Source: a virus. From it: DNA of 37,628 nucleotides. Positions within the stretch are counted from its first letter, which is position 1, and each line of letters begins with the position of its first letter. A model generated the notes under the pieces. The model made no database searches. It was not told the DNA's origin and saw nothing but the letters and a program-made list of their open reading frames with translations. This document shows positions 15,553-23,833 of this stretch, piece after piece. The position numbers and the translations under genes are program-made. The stretch spans positions 1 through 37,628 of IMG/VR virus record IMGVR_UViG_3300037504_001227; one strand, 5' to 3'.

Positions 15553-16255
15553 TTTTTATATTTTTCCTCTACATATGCATCATAACAGGATTTAAAATCA
15601 TCTGCCTGTTCTAACACTGCATAAAAATTTAGGACCTCTGGTAAACTGATATTATCTAATTCTGAAAAACTTAAATATCTTCTTTGTATCAAATTGTATG
15701 ATAAATAATAAATATCAGCATCGCCTTTTAACTCTCCAATATTACCAAGATTATTAACTATTTCTTTTTGTCTTTTTCGACTGAGTCTAATCCATTTATT
15801 TGACTCATGTCTAACCCACCCATCTTCTCCACCAATTCGAAAAAAGAAAATTTATTCAAACGCATTACTTCTACTAATAATCTATATATAGATAATAATC
15901 TTTTTTGAAAAACTTTATTTAAATTTTCCATACTATTTAATTCAATTGCAGGTTTTCCACTCTCATCAACTGTAATCCCTGAAAACATATCTAAAATATA
16001 TTTTTCATATTCAGAATCATTCAGACTGCTAAGCCCTTCAACCAAGCCCTCCATTACTTTGTGAAAATCAATCTTCATGTCCATTATTTTTGAAATATTA
16101 TTAAGAGTTGTATTTTTCCCTAAAAAACTCCCGATGGCTGGAAAAATCATTAGTGAAGTTTTTCGATCTAATAATAATGCCTTATTCACAGGGAGTAATC
16201 TAATATGAAAAATTACTCCCGGAATAATATTATCAATTTTTTCAATATCTAACAT
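15549..16255 (-). CDS. Tail assembly chaperone, -1 frameshift product (gpGT-like)
   Basis: Reading from 16255, ribosomes that slip -1 at C-AAA-AAG (15770-15764 on the minus strand), two codons before the TAG at 15758, continue in an open frame of 71 codons. The extension contains NNLGNIGELKGDADIYYLSY and ends at TGA 15549, overlapping the tape-measure ATG. This matches lambda G/GT and other tail chaperone pairs, which are made by a slip just upstream of the tape-measure gene. The extension has no ribosome site of its own. The frameshift is inferred from slippery site, open frame, length and position. Confidence 0.75.
15758..16255 (-). CDS. Tail assembly chaperone, unshifted product (gpG-like)
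   Basis: The 165-residue zero-frame product lies between the tube and tape-measure genes. It is mostly helical, with a hydrophobic start (IIPGVIFHIRLLPVNKALLL), a central helical region and a Lys-rich end (VEKDKKK) that contains the slippery sequence. In tailed phages this product coats the tape measure during assembly and is not in the virion. No other motif is recognised. Confidence 0.72.
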   Translation of the reverse strand: MLDIEKIDNIIPGVIFHIRLLPVNKALLLDRKTSLMIFPAIGSFLGKNTTLNNISKIMDMKIDFHKVMEGLVEGLSSLNDSEYEKYILDMFSGITVDESGKPAIELNSMENLNKVFQKRLLSIYRLLVEVMRLNKFSFFELVEKMGGLDMSQINGLDSVEKDKKK

Positions 16256-16278
16256 TTAAGCTCCTTAAATTAGAATTA

Positions 16279-16710
16279 TTATAAATTACCACCTGTGAAT
16301 TTTTCTGCTGGTCCAGTAGAAAAAACCCATTCTCTATTACCAAGAGAATCAGACTCTTCATCATCTGGATCTTTTTGTATCCATGCCTGTCTTGCAAAAA
16401 AAACAGTGGTTCCATTTAAATCTACTATTGATAACGGATTAACGCCAAAATTAGATTCCATATCTGTGATCATAATTGCAGATAATAAATCATTAACTTT
16501 TGATGTTTGCATTAATGTAATCGTAACATTAAAATGTTTATTCCTATTATTTTTTCTATCAATACTCCCATCAGCGCCTTTCCTGGTATCAAAAATATCA
16601 CCTTGCCTTGCAACCGTAATATACGTACCATCTGCATAACCAGAAAATAACACAGGTCCAAAACTAACCTTAACTCTATCGGGATCATATGTATATACAT
16701 TCGGATCCAT
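16279..16710 (-). CDS. Tail tube protein (DUF3277-type)
   Basis: The 143-residue beta-rich protein has the tube pattern of DUF3277: YDPDRVKVSFGPVLFSGYADGTYITVAR, DGSIDRKNNRNKHFNVTITL, SKVNDLLSAIM, and a C-terminal strand pair around EWVFSTGPAEKFTGG. It directly follows the sheath gene, as usual for myoviruses. It would stack as hexameric rings inside the sheath. AGGAGG precedes the ATG. Confidence 0.85.
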   Translation of the reverse strand: MDPNVYTYDPDRVKVSFGPVLFSGYADGTYITVARQGDIFDTRKGADGSIDRKNNRNKHFNVTITLMQTSKVNDLLSAIMITDMESNFGVNPLSIVDLNGTTVFFARQAWIQKDPDDEESDSLGNREWVFSTGPAEKFTGGNL

Positions 16711-16725
16711 TATTTTTCCTCCTTA

Positions 16726-18165
16726 TTAAGCACTTACTTTTCCTGTAATATTTGTAATATGAATTGCACCAGCCAAATCAGCCGAAAAATCCACATCATT
16801 TAATGTTCTTGCAGCTCTATCCGCAGAAGATGTCTCACTTCTCTCTGGATAGGTTATTTCAATTGTATCTCTAATATACAAATCATTATCAGCACCTTCA
16901 TAGAGCACACCTTTTACCTCTCCTACTATTAATTGAATTCCTGCATCAGTATATGGTACTTTTCTATTATTTATTTGTGCTCCAAAGACTCTTTCCTGAA
17001 TTCTAGCTATTGTCCAATCAATTCCTCTAATAACATCAATATATTCACCACTTCCAACTGTTCCCCATTGTGTAATAGAATTTCCTGCTTTTGATGTATA
17101 AACATTACAATTTTTCCCTACCGCTCTATTAAATTGAGCAGTGGTTAAAGAATATGCAACGACACCAGAGAGTGTTTTGAATGACCATGTTTGAGAACCC
17201 GGGTCATAAGGCATAGCTTCTCCTAATGCAGCAATATCAATATAATCTTCATCAGAATCATTATGATAATAAACAGCCGTTCTATCATAACTATTATCCT
17301 CCGCATAATTAGCAATATCCTCCTTTCCATCAACCGGACTATCAAGATTGGTAGCATAATCGGCTCCAAGCGCATCAATAACTCCTAACAAATCACCTGA
17401 TCCTGTTCCTGCCGTACCAGCAGCAATAACAATCGTAGAACTCTCACCAGTAGTTGCAGAAGTAACTTTTATTTTTCCATCCACTAATGCACAAGTTTCT
17501 GATGAACTTGTTGCATTTTGTATTGATGTCTCAATAGCTGCAACAATAGTAGTCCAATCATCAGCAATGTTAACAGATATATCTGCTAATTGATATGCTG
17601 TACCGTCAACTGTGATATCTAATTCATAATCTGATTGTGTCGCAATTCCTGGAACAGTTGCTCCAGTAAATGTTCCTAATGCTCCAGTATTTGATATTTC
17701 TGCATAACCAGCCGTTGGAGTATCAACATCAATAACATCATCATCAGTGGTTTTTGCAAAAAATAATACCGTTTGAGTTTCAGCCCAATCTGCAACTAAT
17801 TTTTGATCTGAAAATGTATCAGACTCAATCACTAGCCCATACCAATCCTGATCATATGCCAAAATAGCGTTCATAGCCGCTGTATAACTAGCATCACCAG
17901 TATCTTTTATCCCTATTTTGAATGTTCCTGGATTTGGGTTTTGCGATAAAAATTTTTGCGCATGTAAATATGCAGGGTCAGTTTCAACAAATCCCGCATC
18001 TGTTAATTCTGTTAATGAACCATACTCAGCCGTTCTAGTGCTTTGCGGTCCTGTTGATAAATCTTCATCCACAACAATCAAAACCGTATCAAAACTGGCT
18101 TGCTCAACTGTTTTTGTCGCTCTCGTTATAGTTACACTAACAATTCCATCTAATTCACCAGACAT
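16726..18165 (-). CDS. Tail sheath protein (DUF3383-type)
   Basis: The 479-residue protein fits DUF3383 sheath proteins. The N-terminus VSVTITRATKTVEQASFDTVLIV, AYLHAQKFLSQNPNPGTFKIG, a DQDWYGLVIES strand and a C-terminal AGAIHITNITGKVSA are typical. Residues about 180-265 form an inserted beta domain (LDITVDGTAYQLAD). I prefer the ATG at 18165: the GGAG lies 7 bases upstream, while the earlier ATG at 18171 overlaps the previous stop (ATGA) with a spacing too short. The sheath contracts on infection. Confidence 0.87.
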   Translation of the reverse strand: MSGELDGIVSVTITRATKTVEQASFDTVLIVVDEDLSTGPQSTRTAEYGSLTELTDAGFVETDPAYLHAQKFLSQNPNPGTFKIGIKDTGDASYTAAMNAILAYDQDWYGLVIESDTFSDQKLVADWAETQTVLFFAKTTDDDVIDVDTPTAGYAEISNTGALGTFTGATVPGIATQSDYELDITVDGTAYQLADISVNIADDWTTIVAAIETSIQNATSSSETCALVDGKIKVTSATTGESSTIVIAAGTAGTGSGDLLGVIDALGADYATNLDSPVDGKEDIANYAEDNSYDRTAVYYHNDSDEDYIDIAALGEAMPYDPGSQTWSFKTLSGVVAYSLTTAQFNRAVGKNCNVYTSKAGNSITQWGTVGSGEYIDVIRGIDWTIARIQERVFGAQINNRKVPYTDAGIQLIVGEVKGVLYEGADNDLYIRDTIEITYPERSETSSADRAARTLNDVDFSADLAGAIHITNITGKVSA

Positions 18166-18167
18166 AA

Positions 18168-18938
18168 TCATTCTCCTTCAATATTATAATCTACATCATA
18201 TTCTGCATAACCAGAATCAAATGAACCTGTTCCATTTACATTTTTAATATATGATGTATCTTCCGTCGTTTTATTTGTATAACAAATATACAAATCAACG
18301 TTAAATCGTTTTTTGAATAAATTCTCTATATTTGCAGGAATAGCAGTTACAGGCTCATTTCTCAAAAATGATATTCCTAACTCCCGCATTTTATCCATGT
18401 TAATTTGCCATTTGCTCTTTTCTATAATTTCTAATAATTTATCACCAAAACCATTTAATTCTTCAATAGATATCGTAGATTCATATTTTTGATAATAATC
18501 TAAATTACCAGTATCATCTGTACTATTAGCAGAATAAATCCTACCAACTGGGATTTGGGTAGGAGGATGTATCAACAAATATGTAGTAGGATTTTCAAAA
18601 CCATTTTTTTCAGGAGCAGGAGTTGATTCTTCTTCTACTATTATTCTTGTAACATCGCTTGTATATGAACTATCTCCAGTACCCGTATCATTCAGATAAT
18701 TATATTTTAATGTTAAAGTAGTTTCATTATCAACCGAATCTATCTCATACCATTGTCCATTATCATTTAATTTTACATACCCACCGGCACTTATAATAGC
18801 ACCAGTTATAAAATCAGTCCCGGTAACTGTTTTGGATCCCTTCGTAAATGTACAGGTACCAATATCACTATTTGGATTTATTATAAAATCTATCCAATCG
18901 TATACAGCATTTAAAAGGCTATTGGTAGAAATACTCAA
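18168..18938 (-). CDS. Neck/tail terminator-like protein with inserted beta domain
   Basis: The 256-residue protein has a core like phage neck terminator proteins: residues 1-22 SLLNAVYDWIDFI, then TTYLLIHPPTQIPVGRIYS, ELNGFGDKLLEIIEKSKW and a C-terminal FKKRFNVDLYIC. Residues about 27-108 are an insert (TCTFTKGSKTVTGTDF, WYEIDSVDNETTLTL) of a type found in phage decoration and fibre proteins. This may add a surface domain at the neck. It overlaps the head-closure gene by 4 bases and the sheath gene start. Confidence 0.65.
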   Translation of the reverse strand: MSISTNSLLNAVYDWIDFIINPNSDIGTCTFTKGSKTVTGTDFITGAIISAGGYVKLNDNGQWYEIDSVDNETTLTLKYNYLNDTGTGDSSYTSDVTRIIVEEESTPAPEKNGFENPTTYLLIHPPTQIPVGRIYSANSTDDTGNLDYYQKYESTISIEELNGFGDKLLEIIEKSKWQINMDKMRELGISFLRNEPVTAIPANIENLFKKRFNVDLYICYTNKTTEDTSYIKNVNGTGSFDSGYAEYDVDYNIEGE

Positions 18939-19282
18939 CTGTCCTCCCTCCTAAATTCTGCATAATATTTATAATGATTTATTATCCCAGATTGCCAAGG
19001 TTCTTTTGCAATTATTTCATATAAATCATTTTGAAATAATACCAAATCTCCTGTATAATCCTCATCAGGTTTACAAATTTGTAACTCTTCATCTGTATAA
19101 CATTTAATTTTCCCTACATTTCTCCTACCGACATTCATATTCTCTAATTCTTTTCCTGTAACTGGTTGGACACTCATAGAAATTGTTAAATCTGCTCTAT
19201 CCCCAGGTGTCCATTGACCCTTTATGTAGGTTCCTCCAGACATTCTTTTAACTGTATAATCATTTCTAAATGGATTGCCCAT
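18935..19282 (-). CDS. Head closure / head-tail joining protein
   Basis: The 115-residue protein is beta-rich, with GTYIKGQWTPGDRADLTISM, SVQPVTGKELENM, and YTGDLVLFQNDLYEIIAKEPW. This is the usual pattern of small head-tail stoppers between connector and tail-completion proteins. It follows repeat copy 4 and shares its start context with the baseplate J gene. Assigned by pattern and order. Confidence 0.68.
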   Translation of the reverse strand: MGNPFRNDYTVKRMSGGTYIKGQWTPGDRADLTISMSVQPVTGKELENMNVGRRNVGKIKCYTDEELQICKPDEDYTGDLVLFQNDLYEIIAKEPWQSGIINHYKYYAEFRREDS

Positions 19283-19290
19283 TTTTTCCT

Positions 19291-19536
19291 AATCCTCTAA
19301 AAATTAACTATTAAATAACAGCCTTCTAAGCGGTTTTATTTTAAAATATATATAATTACCCTAAAATAATTTTAAAACCGCTTATTTTAACGTTATTTAA
19401 CAGGTTAAAAATCCTGTATATTGTTTATTATCAATACTTTACAGGTTTTTAAGCCTTTTTTGCCCTTATTTCTAAACCTTTAATTCTGTAAACCCTTGTA
19501 AATAAACAATCTTATTTTATAAATAAGCATAGTTAT
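19291..19536 (-). repeat. Long intergenic repeat, copy 4 (core orientation A)
   Basis: Between the gp10-like and head-closure genes. Core at 19413-19445 in orientation A. The stem arms match copy 3 (AAGCGGTTTTA type), and the downstream end is identical to copy 3 into the next gene. Its upstream spacer reads AAAAAAGGCTTAAAAA as in copy 1, so copies are mosaics of one another. No ORF is inside. Confidence 0.9.
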
Positions 19537-19989
19537 TTATTCTATTTTTATATCAATAGAATTTACTAATTGTCCCTTATCAATTAATGGTTTTGAACTT
19601 CCTTTTTTTCTAATAGTTTCTGGCTTAAGCGGTTTAAAATCTCCATTTCTTATTTTATCTTGTATTTTTTCTTTCATAAATAAACCTATGGATTTTAAAA
19701 AACCTCCTGTTAAACTTTTTGATACTAGAAATTTATCTGTTAATTTATTTGTCTTTTTCATTAATTCTTTATTTTGTTCATCAAACGATGTCCGCATAAA
19801 TGAACGTTTAGGAATTCTCCTATCTTTTGTTCCAAACTCATGGATGGCTGCTCTTGCCGCAATATTAGTTTTAGGAGAATCTCCCTGTCCCCAATAACCA
19901 ATTTTTACGGTTTGATTATTTAAAGAAAATAATCCTTTTTGAATTTTATTCCATCCTAAATCTTTGTCTATTACTATTGTTCTACTCAT
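19537..19989 (-). CDS. HK97 gp10-like tail completion protein
   Basis: The 150-residue protein shows the gp10/virion-morphogenesis pattern: VKIGYWG, AARAAIHEFGTKDRRIPKRSFMRTSFD, and a C-terminal GDFKPLKPETIRKKGSSKPLIDKGQLVNSI. The IHEFG and PxRSFMR blocks are characteristic. It helps complete the tail and join it to the head. Its ATG touches the stop of the gene before it, and its TAA is at the edge of repeat copy 4. Confidence 0.82.
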   Translation of the reverse strand: MSRTIVIDKDLGWNKIQKGLFSLNNQTVKIGYWGQGDSPKTNIAARAAIHEFGTKDRRIPKRSFMRTSFDEQNKELMKKTNKLTDKFLVSKSLTGGFLKSIGLFMKEKIQDKIRNGDFKPLKPETIRKKGSSKPLIDKGQLVNSIDIKIE

Positions 19990-20355
19990 TTAAAATTCCA
20001 GTATATACGAATATGGTATAGCTCTATCAGCTCCTTCATCTACACCCTCTGTATATGTTAATTTAAATCCACCACTTATAGCTATTCTATAATTATAATT
20101 AGATCGGATAGGAACAGCATCTTCTAATCCAGCCGCTGTAAATGATAATGATTCAGATAGTCTATAATTACTACCATCTATTTTAGAATATAGTTTTAAT
20201 GTGCCATCTTGTGTCATATTACTCAAATCTAATAATATTCCAGTAATAAACAAATAATCAGTAGAATCAATTTCAATAATTGTCTGCTCTCCACCTGCAT
20301 CTTCGTATGTAGATGTACCTGATAATTTTTTATTTTCTTTTATCCATACACTCAT
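19990..20355 (-). CDS. Small beta-rich structural protein
   Basis: The 121 residues are predicted almost wholly beta, acidic and Ser/Thr/Tyr-rich, without signal or membrane segment. The run IIEIDSTDYLFITGILLDL and GTLKLYSKIDGSNYRL suggest a jelly-roll-like virion protein. It lies next to another small beta protein and before the gp10-like gene. I do not recognise the family. A decoration or head-fibre role is inferred from the location. Confidence 0.5.
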   Translation of the reverse strand: MSVWIKENKKLSGTSTYEDAGGEQTIIEIDSTDYLFITGILLDLSNMTQDGTLKLYSKIDGSNYRLSESLSFTAAGLEDAVPIRSNYNYRIAISGGFKLTYTEGVDEGADRAIPYSYILEF

Positions 20356-20365
20356 TTTTTAACTC

Positions 20366-20722
20366 CTAATATGCTATAAGTTCTATTTTAAAAGAACCTG
20401 AATTCCTAGCCCATCTTATAGCGTTTACACGTCTACAAACCATATCATCAGTTTCAGAAATAAGACCTTTATCCCAATCTTTCCAATTTGCAAAACCCGC
20501 TTCTATTATTTCTTTTGGAGTCGTACTGGTTTGTATTTTTGCAGAACCACTACTGATAATTAATCTTGCTAATACATATTCTACATTATTTGGGATCATA
20601 ATAATACCACTATATATTCCAGAATCTACATCGTCATAATAATAAAATACTTCATTATTTATTCTATCAGAATAATTGGTATTTTCTTCTCGTATCATTT
20701 TTAAAATTGTAGGCGCTGCCAT
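20366..20722 (-). CDS. Small beta-rich structural protein
   Basis: The 118-residue protein has strands around NNEVFYYYDDVDSGIYSGII and EYVLARLIISSGSAKIQTST and ends with SGSFKIELIAY. It looks like the neighbour downstream in size and character, though the sequences are not clearly related. AGGAGT precedes the ATG. A perfect hairpin lies just upstream at 20748-20770. Probably a virion protein; function unknown. Confidence 0.5.
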   Translation of the reverse strand: MAAPTILKMIREENTNYSDRINNEVFYYYDDVDSGIYSGIIMIPNNVEYVLARLIISSGSAKIQTSTTPKEIIEAGFANWKDWDKGLISETDDMVCRRVNAIRWARNSGSFKIELIAY

Positions 20723-20747
20723 ATTAACTCCTATTATTTATTCAACA

Positions 20748-20770
20748 AAGCACTCTATATTAGAGTGCTT
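20748..20770 (-). other. Intercistronic hairpin without U-tract
   Basis: A perfect 10-bp inverted repeat AAGCACTCTA/TAGAGTGCTT with a 3-base loop lies between two structural genes. On the minus strand TTGTTGAAT follows, not a U-run, so it is not a standard terminator. It could be an mRNA processing or stability element or a weak attenuator. Confidence 0.7.
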
Positions 20771-20784
20771 CATAAAACAAATAT

Positions 20785-21105
20785 TTAATTCATTATAAAT
20801 TTTTCATAAATAGTAAAATAATTTTCTGCTAATTTATTTTTCTGATCTAATTCTTTTAATTTTGCAATTATAATATCTTTACAAGTATTGGTAATTTTTA
20901 TATCTTTTTCTCCAATTTCTTTTTTTTCTTTTTCAATATTCCAATTTACATTATCTCCATTAACTGTAAATTCATATTCTTTAACCTCATCATCAGAAAA
21001 ACTTAAAAGTTCTTTTTGTTCACGTATAATTTTTAAGGTTAAAAAATTACCTTCTTTTGGCAAAAGTCCTAAAATTGCAAATCTTTCATTAACATTTAAT
21101 TTCAT
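20785..21105 (-). CDS. Hypothetical protein in the head gene cluster
   Basis: The 106-residue protein opens MKLNVNERFAILGLLPKEGNFLTLKIIREQKELLSF and has a mixed fold, with a helical C-terminal half (DIIIAKLKELDQKNKLAENYFTIYEKFI). Similar small proteins starting with NVxERFxILxLLP occur among phage structural genes, where their role is unknown. AGGAGC lies upstream. No catalytic motif is visible. Confidence 0.5.
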   Translation of the reverse strand: MKLNVNERFAILGLLPKEGNFLTLKIIREQKELLSFSDDEVKEYEFTVNGDNVNWNIEKEKKEIGEKDIKITNTCKDIIIAKLKELDQKNKLAENYFTIYEKFIMN

Positions 21106-21127
21106 ATAAGCTCCTTATAAATTAGTT

Positions 21128-21964
21128 CTAACTATTTTCTGCATCCCAATATCTAAGATATCTAATTTCATAACCAGAACCCTCATCAACCAAAATCCTA
21201 ATTGATCCGTTTGATTCAGTTGCCCCAGTAGAATTATTATTATATATCATTTTTCCTGATCCGGTACTTCCAGCAAATGCTATTGCATTTAACACATTTC
21301 CTACACCAGTTGCGTCGCCATTCGCTTTAATACTAACAATCGCATGTGTTGCGGGTAAATCAGAAGAAGAACCAGCCATATAAATTTCGCCTTGCAATGC
21401 AAATAATGTTCCAGTAGTTTCCGCTGCATCACCTATCAATAATTGACTGTCAACTCCAACTCCTAAACCACTAATTGCCCCTGCAGATTCACCTAAATCA
21501 AGACTGATATGCGCTCCTCTACAAGTCCCAAGCGCTCCTGTAATTTTTGAAAAAGCCCTTATAGCTTCGCCACCACCAGCACCGCTTCCAGATTGTTCAA
21601 ATCTTAAATATGCTAGTCTATTATCACCAGTATTAGAAGTATTTTTACATCTCAATTCAACAAATTTCGCATCCGCAGTACTAGTTTCAGCAGGATCGCC
21701 ACTTGTACCAACGCCCATCAACAAGCCACTTGCCGATTCTGCTCCAGATAAAAATCCAGCAAAATCTATTTTTCCATTTAAAACTAAATCACCAGTAATT
21801 GTAGCCCCACCAGTAATTGACAAACCACCAGCTATACTAGCAGTACCATTAAATGATAATTCTCCTGCATTACTAACCTCTATATAATTTGAACCGACAC
21901 CAACTTTTAATCCATTTAAATATGCTATTTTATTCCAAATAGCTCCTGCTCCATCTCCACTCAT
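21128..21964 (-). CDS. Gly/Ala-rich virion fibre or decoration protein
   Basis: The 278-residue protein has low-complexity beta-helix-like repeats at 30-75 (LSFNGTASIAGGLSITGGATITGDLVLNG), in the style of phage fibre stalks, then a Gly/Ser/Ala-rich globular region. The codon use and composition differ from the Lys/Asn-rich neighbours because of the Gly/Ala content. Located among head genes, it could be a head fibre. The C-terminus YEIRYLRYWDAENS is aromatic. Confidence 0.6.
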   Translation of the reverse strand: MSGDGAGAIWNKIAYLNGLKVGVGSNYIEVSNAGELSFNGTASIAGGLSITGGATITGDLVLNGKIDFAGFLSGAESASGLLMGVGTSGDPAETSTADAKFVELRCKNTSNTGDNRLAYLRFEQSGSGAGGGEAIRAFSKITGALGTCRGAHISLDLGESAGAISGLGVGVDSQLLIGDAAETTGTLFALQGEIYMAGSSSDLPATHAIVSIKANGDATGVGNVLNAIAFAGSTGSGKMIYNNNSTGATESNGSIRILVDEGSGYEIRYLRYWDAENS

Positions 21965-21983
21965 TTATATTTCCTCCATATTA

Positions 21984-22337
21984 TTATATTGTTGTATTCC
22001 CTACCACACTAGCAGCAGGTATATGGCTCCTAATCATTGTTAATAATTGTCTCCCATAAGAAGTTTGATTTAAATCTCCCGAACCGATAGAAATTTTTCC
22101 TCCATACGAGACGCTTAAATCACCTTCTTTTTTTGATTTAGCATTTCCAGCTAAATCTCCATCGTTCCTATTTGCAATTGTTAATGTGTGCGCTGCCCTT
22201 AACGCAATTGCATAATTTTTATTATTTCCAAATTTAGTTGTAGAAGTTCTTGCGGTTGCTAAATCTATATGGATTGATTTTTTAGAATCGCTTGCTAGCT
22301 CTGGTGCAATATTATCTAATATAGTTGTAGGTGTCAT
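21984..22337 (-). CDS. DUF4054-like head-tail connector protein
   Basis: From the ATG at 22337 the protein has 118 residues: TPTTILDNIAPELASD, an FGNNKNYAIALRAAHTLTIAN segment, and YGGKISIGSGDLNQTSYGRQLLTMIR. These match DUF4054 connector proteins. A longer reading from 22376 would start inside the hairpin at 22355-22384 and add a hydrophobic segment MVFSITLLLLRDI untypical of the family, so I reject it. GAGAGAT precedes the chosen ATG. It probably forms a ring below the portal. Confidence 0.72.
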   Translation of the reverse strand: MTPTTILDNIAPELASDSKKSIHIDLATARTSTTKFGNNKNYAIALRAAHTLTIANRNDGDLAGNAKSKKEGDLSVSYGGKISIGSGDLNQTSYGRQLLTMIRSHIPAASVVGNTTI

Positions 22338-22354
22338 AATATCTCTCAATAATA

Positions 22355-22384
22355 ATAGTGTAATGGAAAAAACCATTACACTAT
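22355..22384 (-). other. Intercistronic 12-bp hairpin
   Basis: A perfect 12-bp stem ATAGTGTAATGG/CCATTACACTAT has a six-base homopolymer loop (T on the minus strand). It lies between the 140-residue gene and the DUF4054-like gene. No U-run follows on the coding strand, so RNA processing or stability is more likely than termination. Confidence 0.75.
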
Positions 22385-22399
22385 AAAATAATTATCCCC

Positions 22400-22822
22400 T
22401 CATTTTTTACTATTTTTTATTTCCTTAATCTGATCTTCAATAAGTACTCGTGTACCCTCACCAACACCCTCAGTTTTTTTCCAATCCTGTAATATTTGAA
22501 CATTCCAAGTATTTTTTATAATTTCTTCCTGTTTTTCCACATCAAATTCTGCAAAATCTTTTTTGATAATTTTTTTCCCATTTTCTTCTTTTTCTTCTTT
22601 GATTTCTCTTAAATAATTGTGTTTAATTAATTCATTAATTCCATTAAAATTATCCTTAATTTTTTTCCAGAGTATATTTGGAATATCATTATATCCACTT
22701 ACTAAATTTATTTGATTTTTAAAAAATTTAGAAGCTTCTTTTTTCTCGTTCTGTTTTAATTTTCTTAAAACAGGCGCAAGGGGGATTGTAATTAATCCGG
22801 GTCTTTCATTATAAATCAACAT
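22400..22822 (-). CDS. Hypothetical capsid-neighbour protein
   Basis: The 140-residue protein has NLVSGYNDIPNILWKKIKDN at about 40-58, a pattern seen in small phage proteins placed next to the major capsid gene, followed by a Lys/Glu-rich helical tail. The start MLIYNERPGLITIPLAPV is beta and hydrophobic. Function unknown; likely virion-associated. An AAGGAG site lies upstream of the ATG. Confidence 0.5.
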   Translation of the reverse strand: MLIYNERPGLITIPLAPVLRKLKQNEKKEASKFFKNQINLVSGYNDIPNILWKKIKDNFNGINELIKHNYLREIKEEKEENGKKIIKKDFAEFDVEKQEEIIKNTWNVQILQDWKKTEGVGEGTRVLIEDQIKEIKNSKK

Positions 22823-22849
22823 AAATCTAACTCCTTAATAGTTTTAAAT

Positions 22850-23821
22850 TTAAATATTATCACCATATGCAACTGATAATGGATAATAAACAATAACACC
22901 AGCAGTCCTGGTTTCAGTTAATATTTCAAATCCATAACCTTTTTGCTGAGGCGGTAGAGTTGTATAAGGCAATGGTATTTCTAAAGTTAAATGATCTGCA
23001 TCTTTTGGATACACCATAAACCTATCAACACCACCCAATCCACCAGTATTTAATTCAGTTACCCAATCCACAGTTGTAATTAAACCATTAGTTTTCATAA
23101 AAAAACTTAAAATAGTTTCATCACTATTACCAGTCATTCTAGTAGTAGATACTAATCGATGTTGTTCAATCGGCATTATCATGGTATCAGGAATTTCTCT
23201 ACCATTAGTTGCATTAACAACCGCAGTAACAATGCCATTCATATCTTCGATTATTTCATCCGGAGTTTTAGTGCTCCATTGCGGAGAGCCAGCAGTACCG
23301 TTCGGAACAACATACGCCGAAATTCCAGAATAATCTATAAAACCTTCAATACTATAATCAGTATCTCCACTCCAAGCAATTCTATCAACCTCTTCATCAC
23401 TAGCCCTTTTAGCAGTATTTGCTCTTTTCTGATCTAATGATTTTCCTGCCATTTGTGAACGTCTTATTTCCTGCCTATCATATCCGAAACTATCGCCAAT
23501 TCTGTAAACCTTCCTTGAAGATTCTGAACCATATATATCTACTCTCGGAGCATCATTAGCATAATCAGCTATAATTTTTGCTTTTCCAACTTTTGTATAA
23601 CTTTGATATGTAATACTCTCAGCTCCTGCGTCCGCACTAGTATCAATAGGAAACAAATCAAAAGCTTTTAAATCTTTATATTTTGTATCATAACTTTTAG
23701 TTTTTATATATTCTAACTCTCTTAGAAAAAATGCAGATTCACCCGCGTCTCCAAGATAATTATTAACAATATTGAAATCTCTTTCATCAATTTTGACTCC
23801 ATCAATAATTATATCGCCCAT
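22850..23821 (-). CDS. Major capsid protein (DUF2184-type)
   Basis: The 323-residue protein follows the DUF2184 capsid pattern: YDTKYKDLKAFDLFPID, ITYQSYTKVGKAKIIADYANDAPRVDIYG, GDSFGYDRQEIRRSQMAGKSLDQKRANTAKRASDEEVDRIAW and TMIMPIEQHRLV, ending ETRTAGVIVYYPLSVAYGDNI. It has the HK97-like fold by family knowledge. The preceding genes encode the cement protein and the protease/scaffold, the normal head order. GGAGGAGAATAA precedes the ATG, a strong ribosome site suited to a very abundant protein. Confidence 0.9.
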   Translation of the reverse strand: MGDIIIDGVKIDERDFNIVNNYLGDAGESAFFLRELEYIKTKSYDTKYKDLKAFDLFPIDTSADAGAESITYQSYTKVGKAKIIADYANDAPRVDIYGSESSRKVYRIGDSFGYDRQEIRRSQMAGKSLDQKRANTAKRASDEEVDRIAWSGDTDYSIEGFIDYSGISAYVVPNGTAGSPQWSTKTPDEIIEDMNGIVTAVVNATNGREIPDTMIMPIEQHRLVSTTRMTGNSDETILSFFMKTNGLITTVDWVTELNTGGLGGVDRFMVYPKDADHLTLEIPLPYTTLPPQQKGYGFEILTETRTAGVIVYYPLSVAYGDNI

Positions 23822-23833
23822 TTATTCTCCTCC

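Noticed and set aside
22338-22376. Upstream start of the DUF4054-like gene with a hydrophobic leader
   Set aside because: The added codons lie within a perfect hairpin and lack a ribosome site; family members begin at the later Met.
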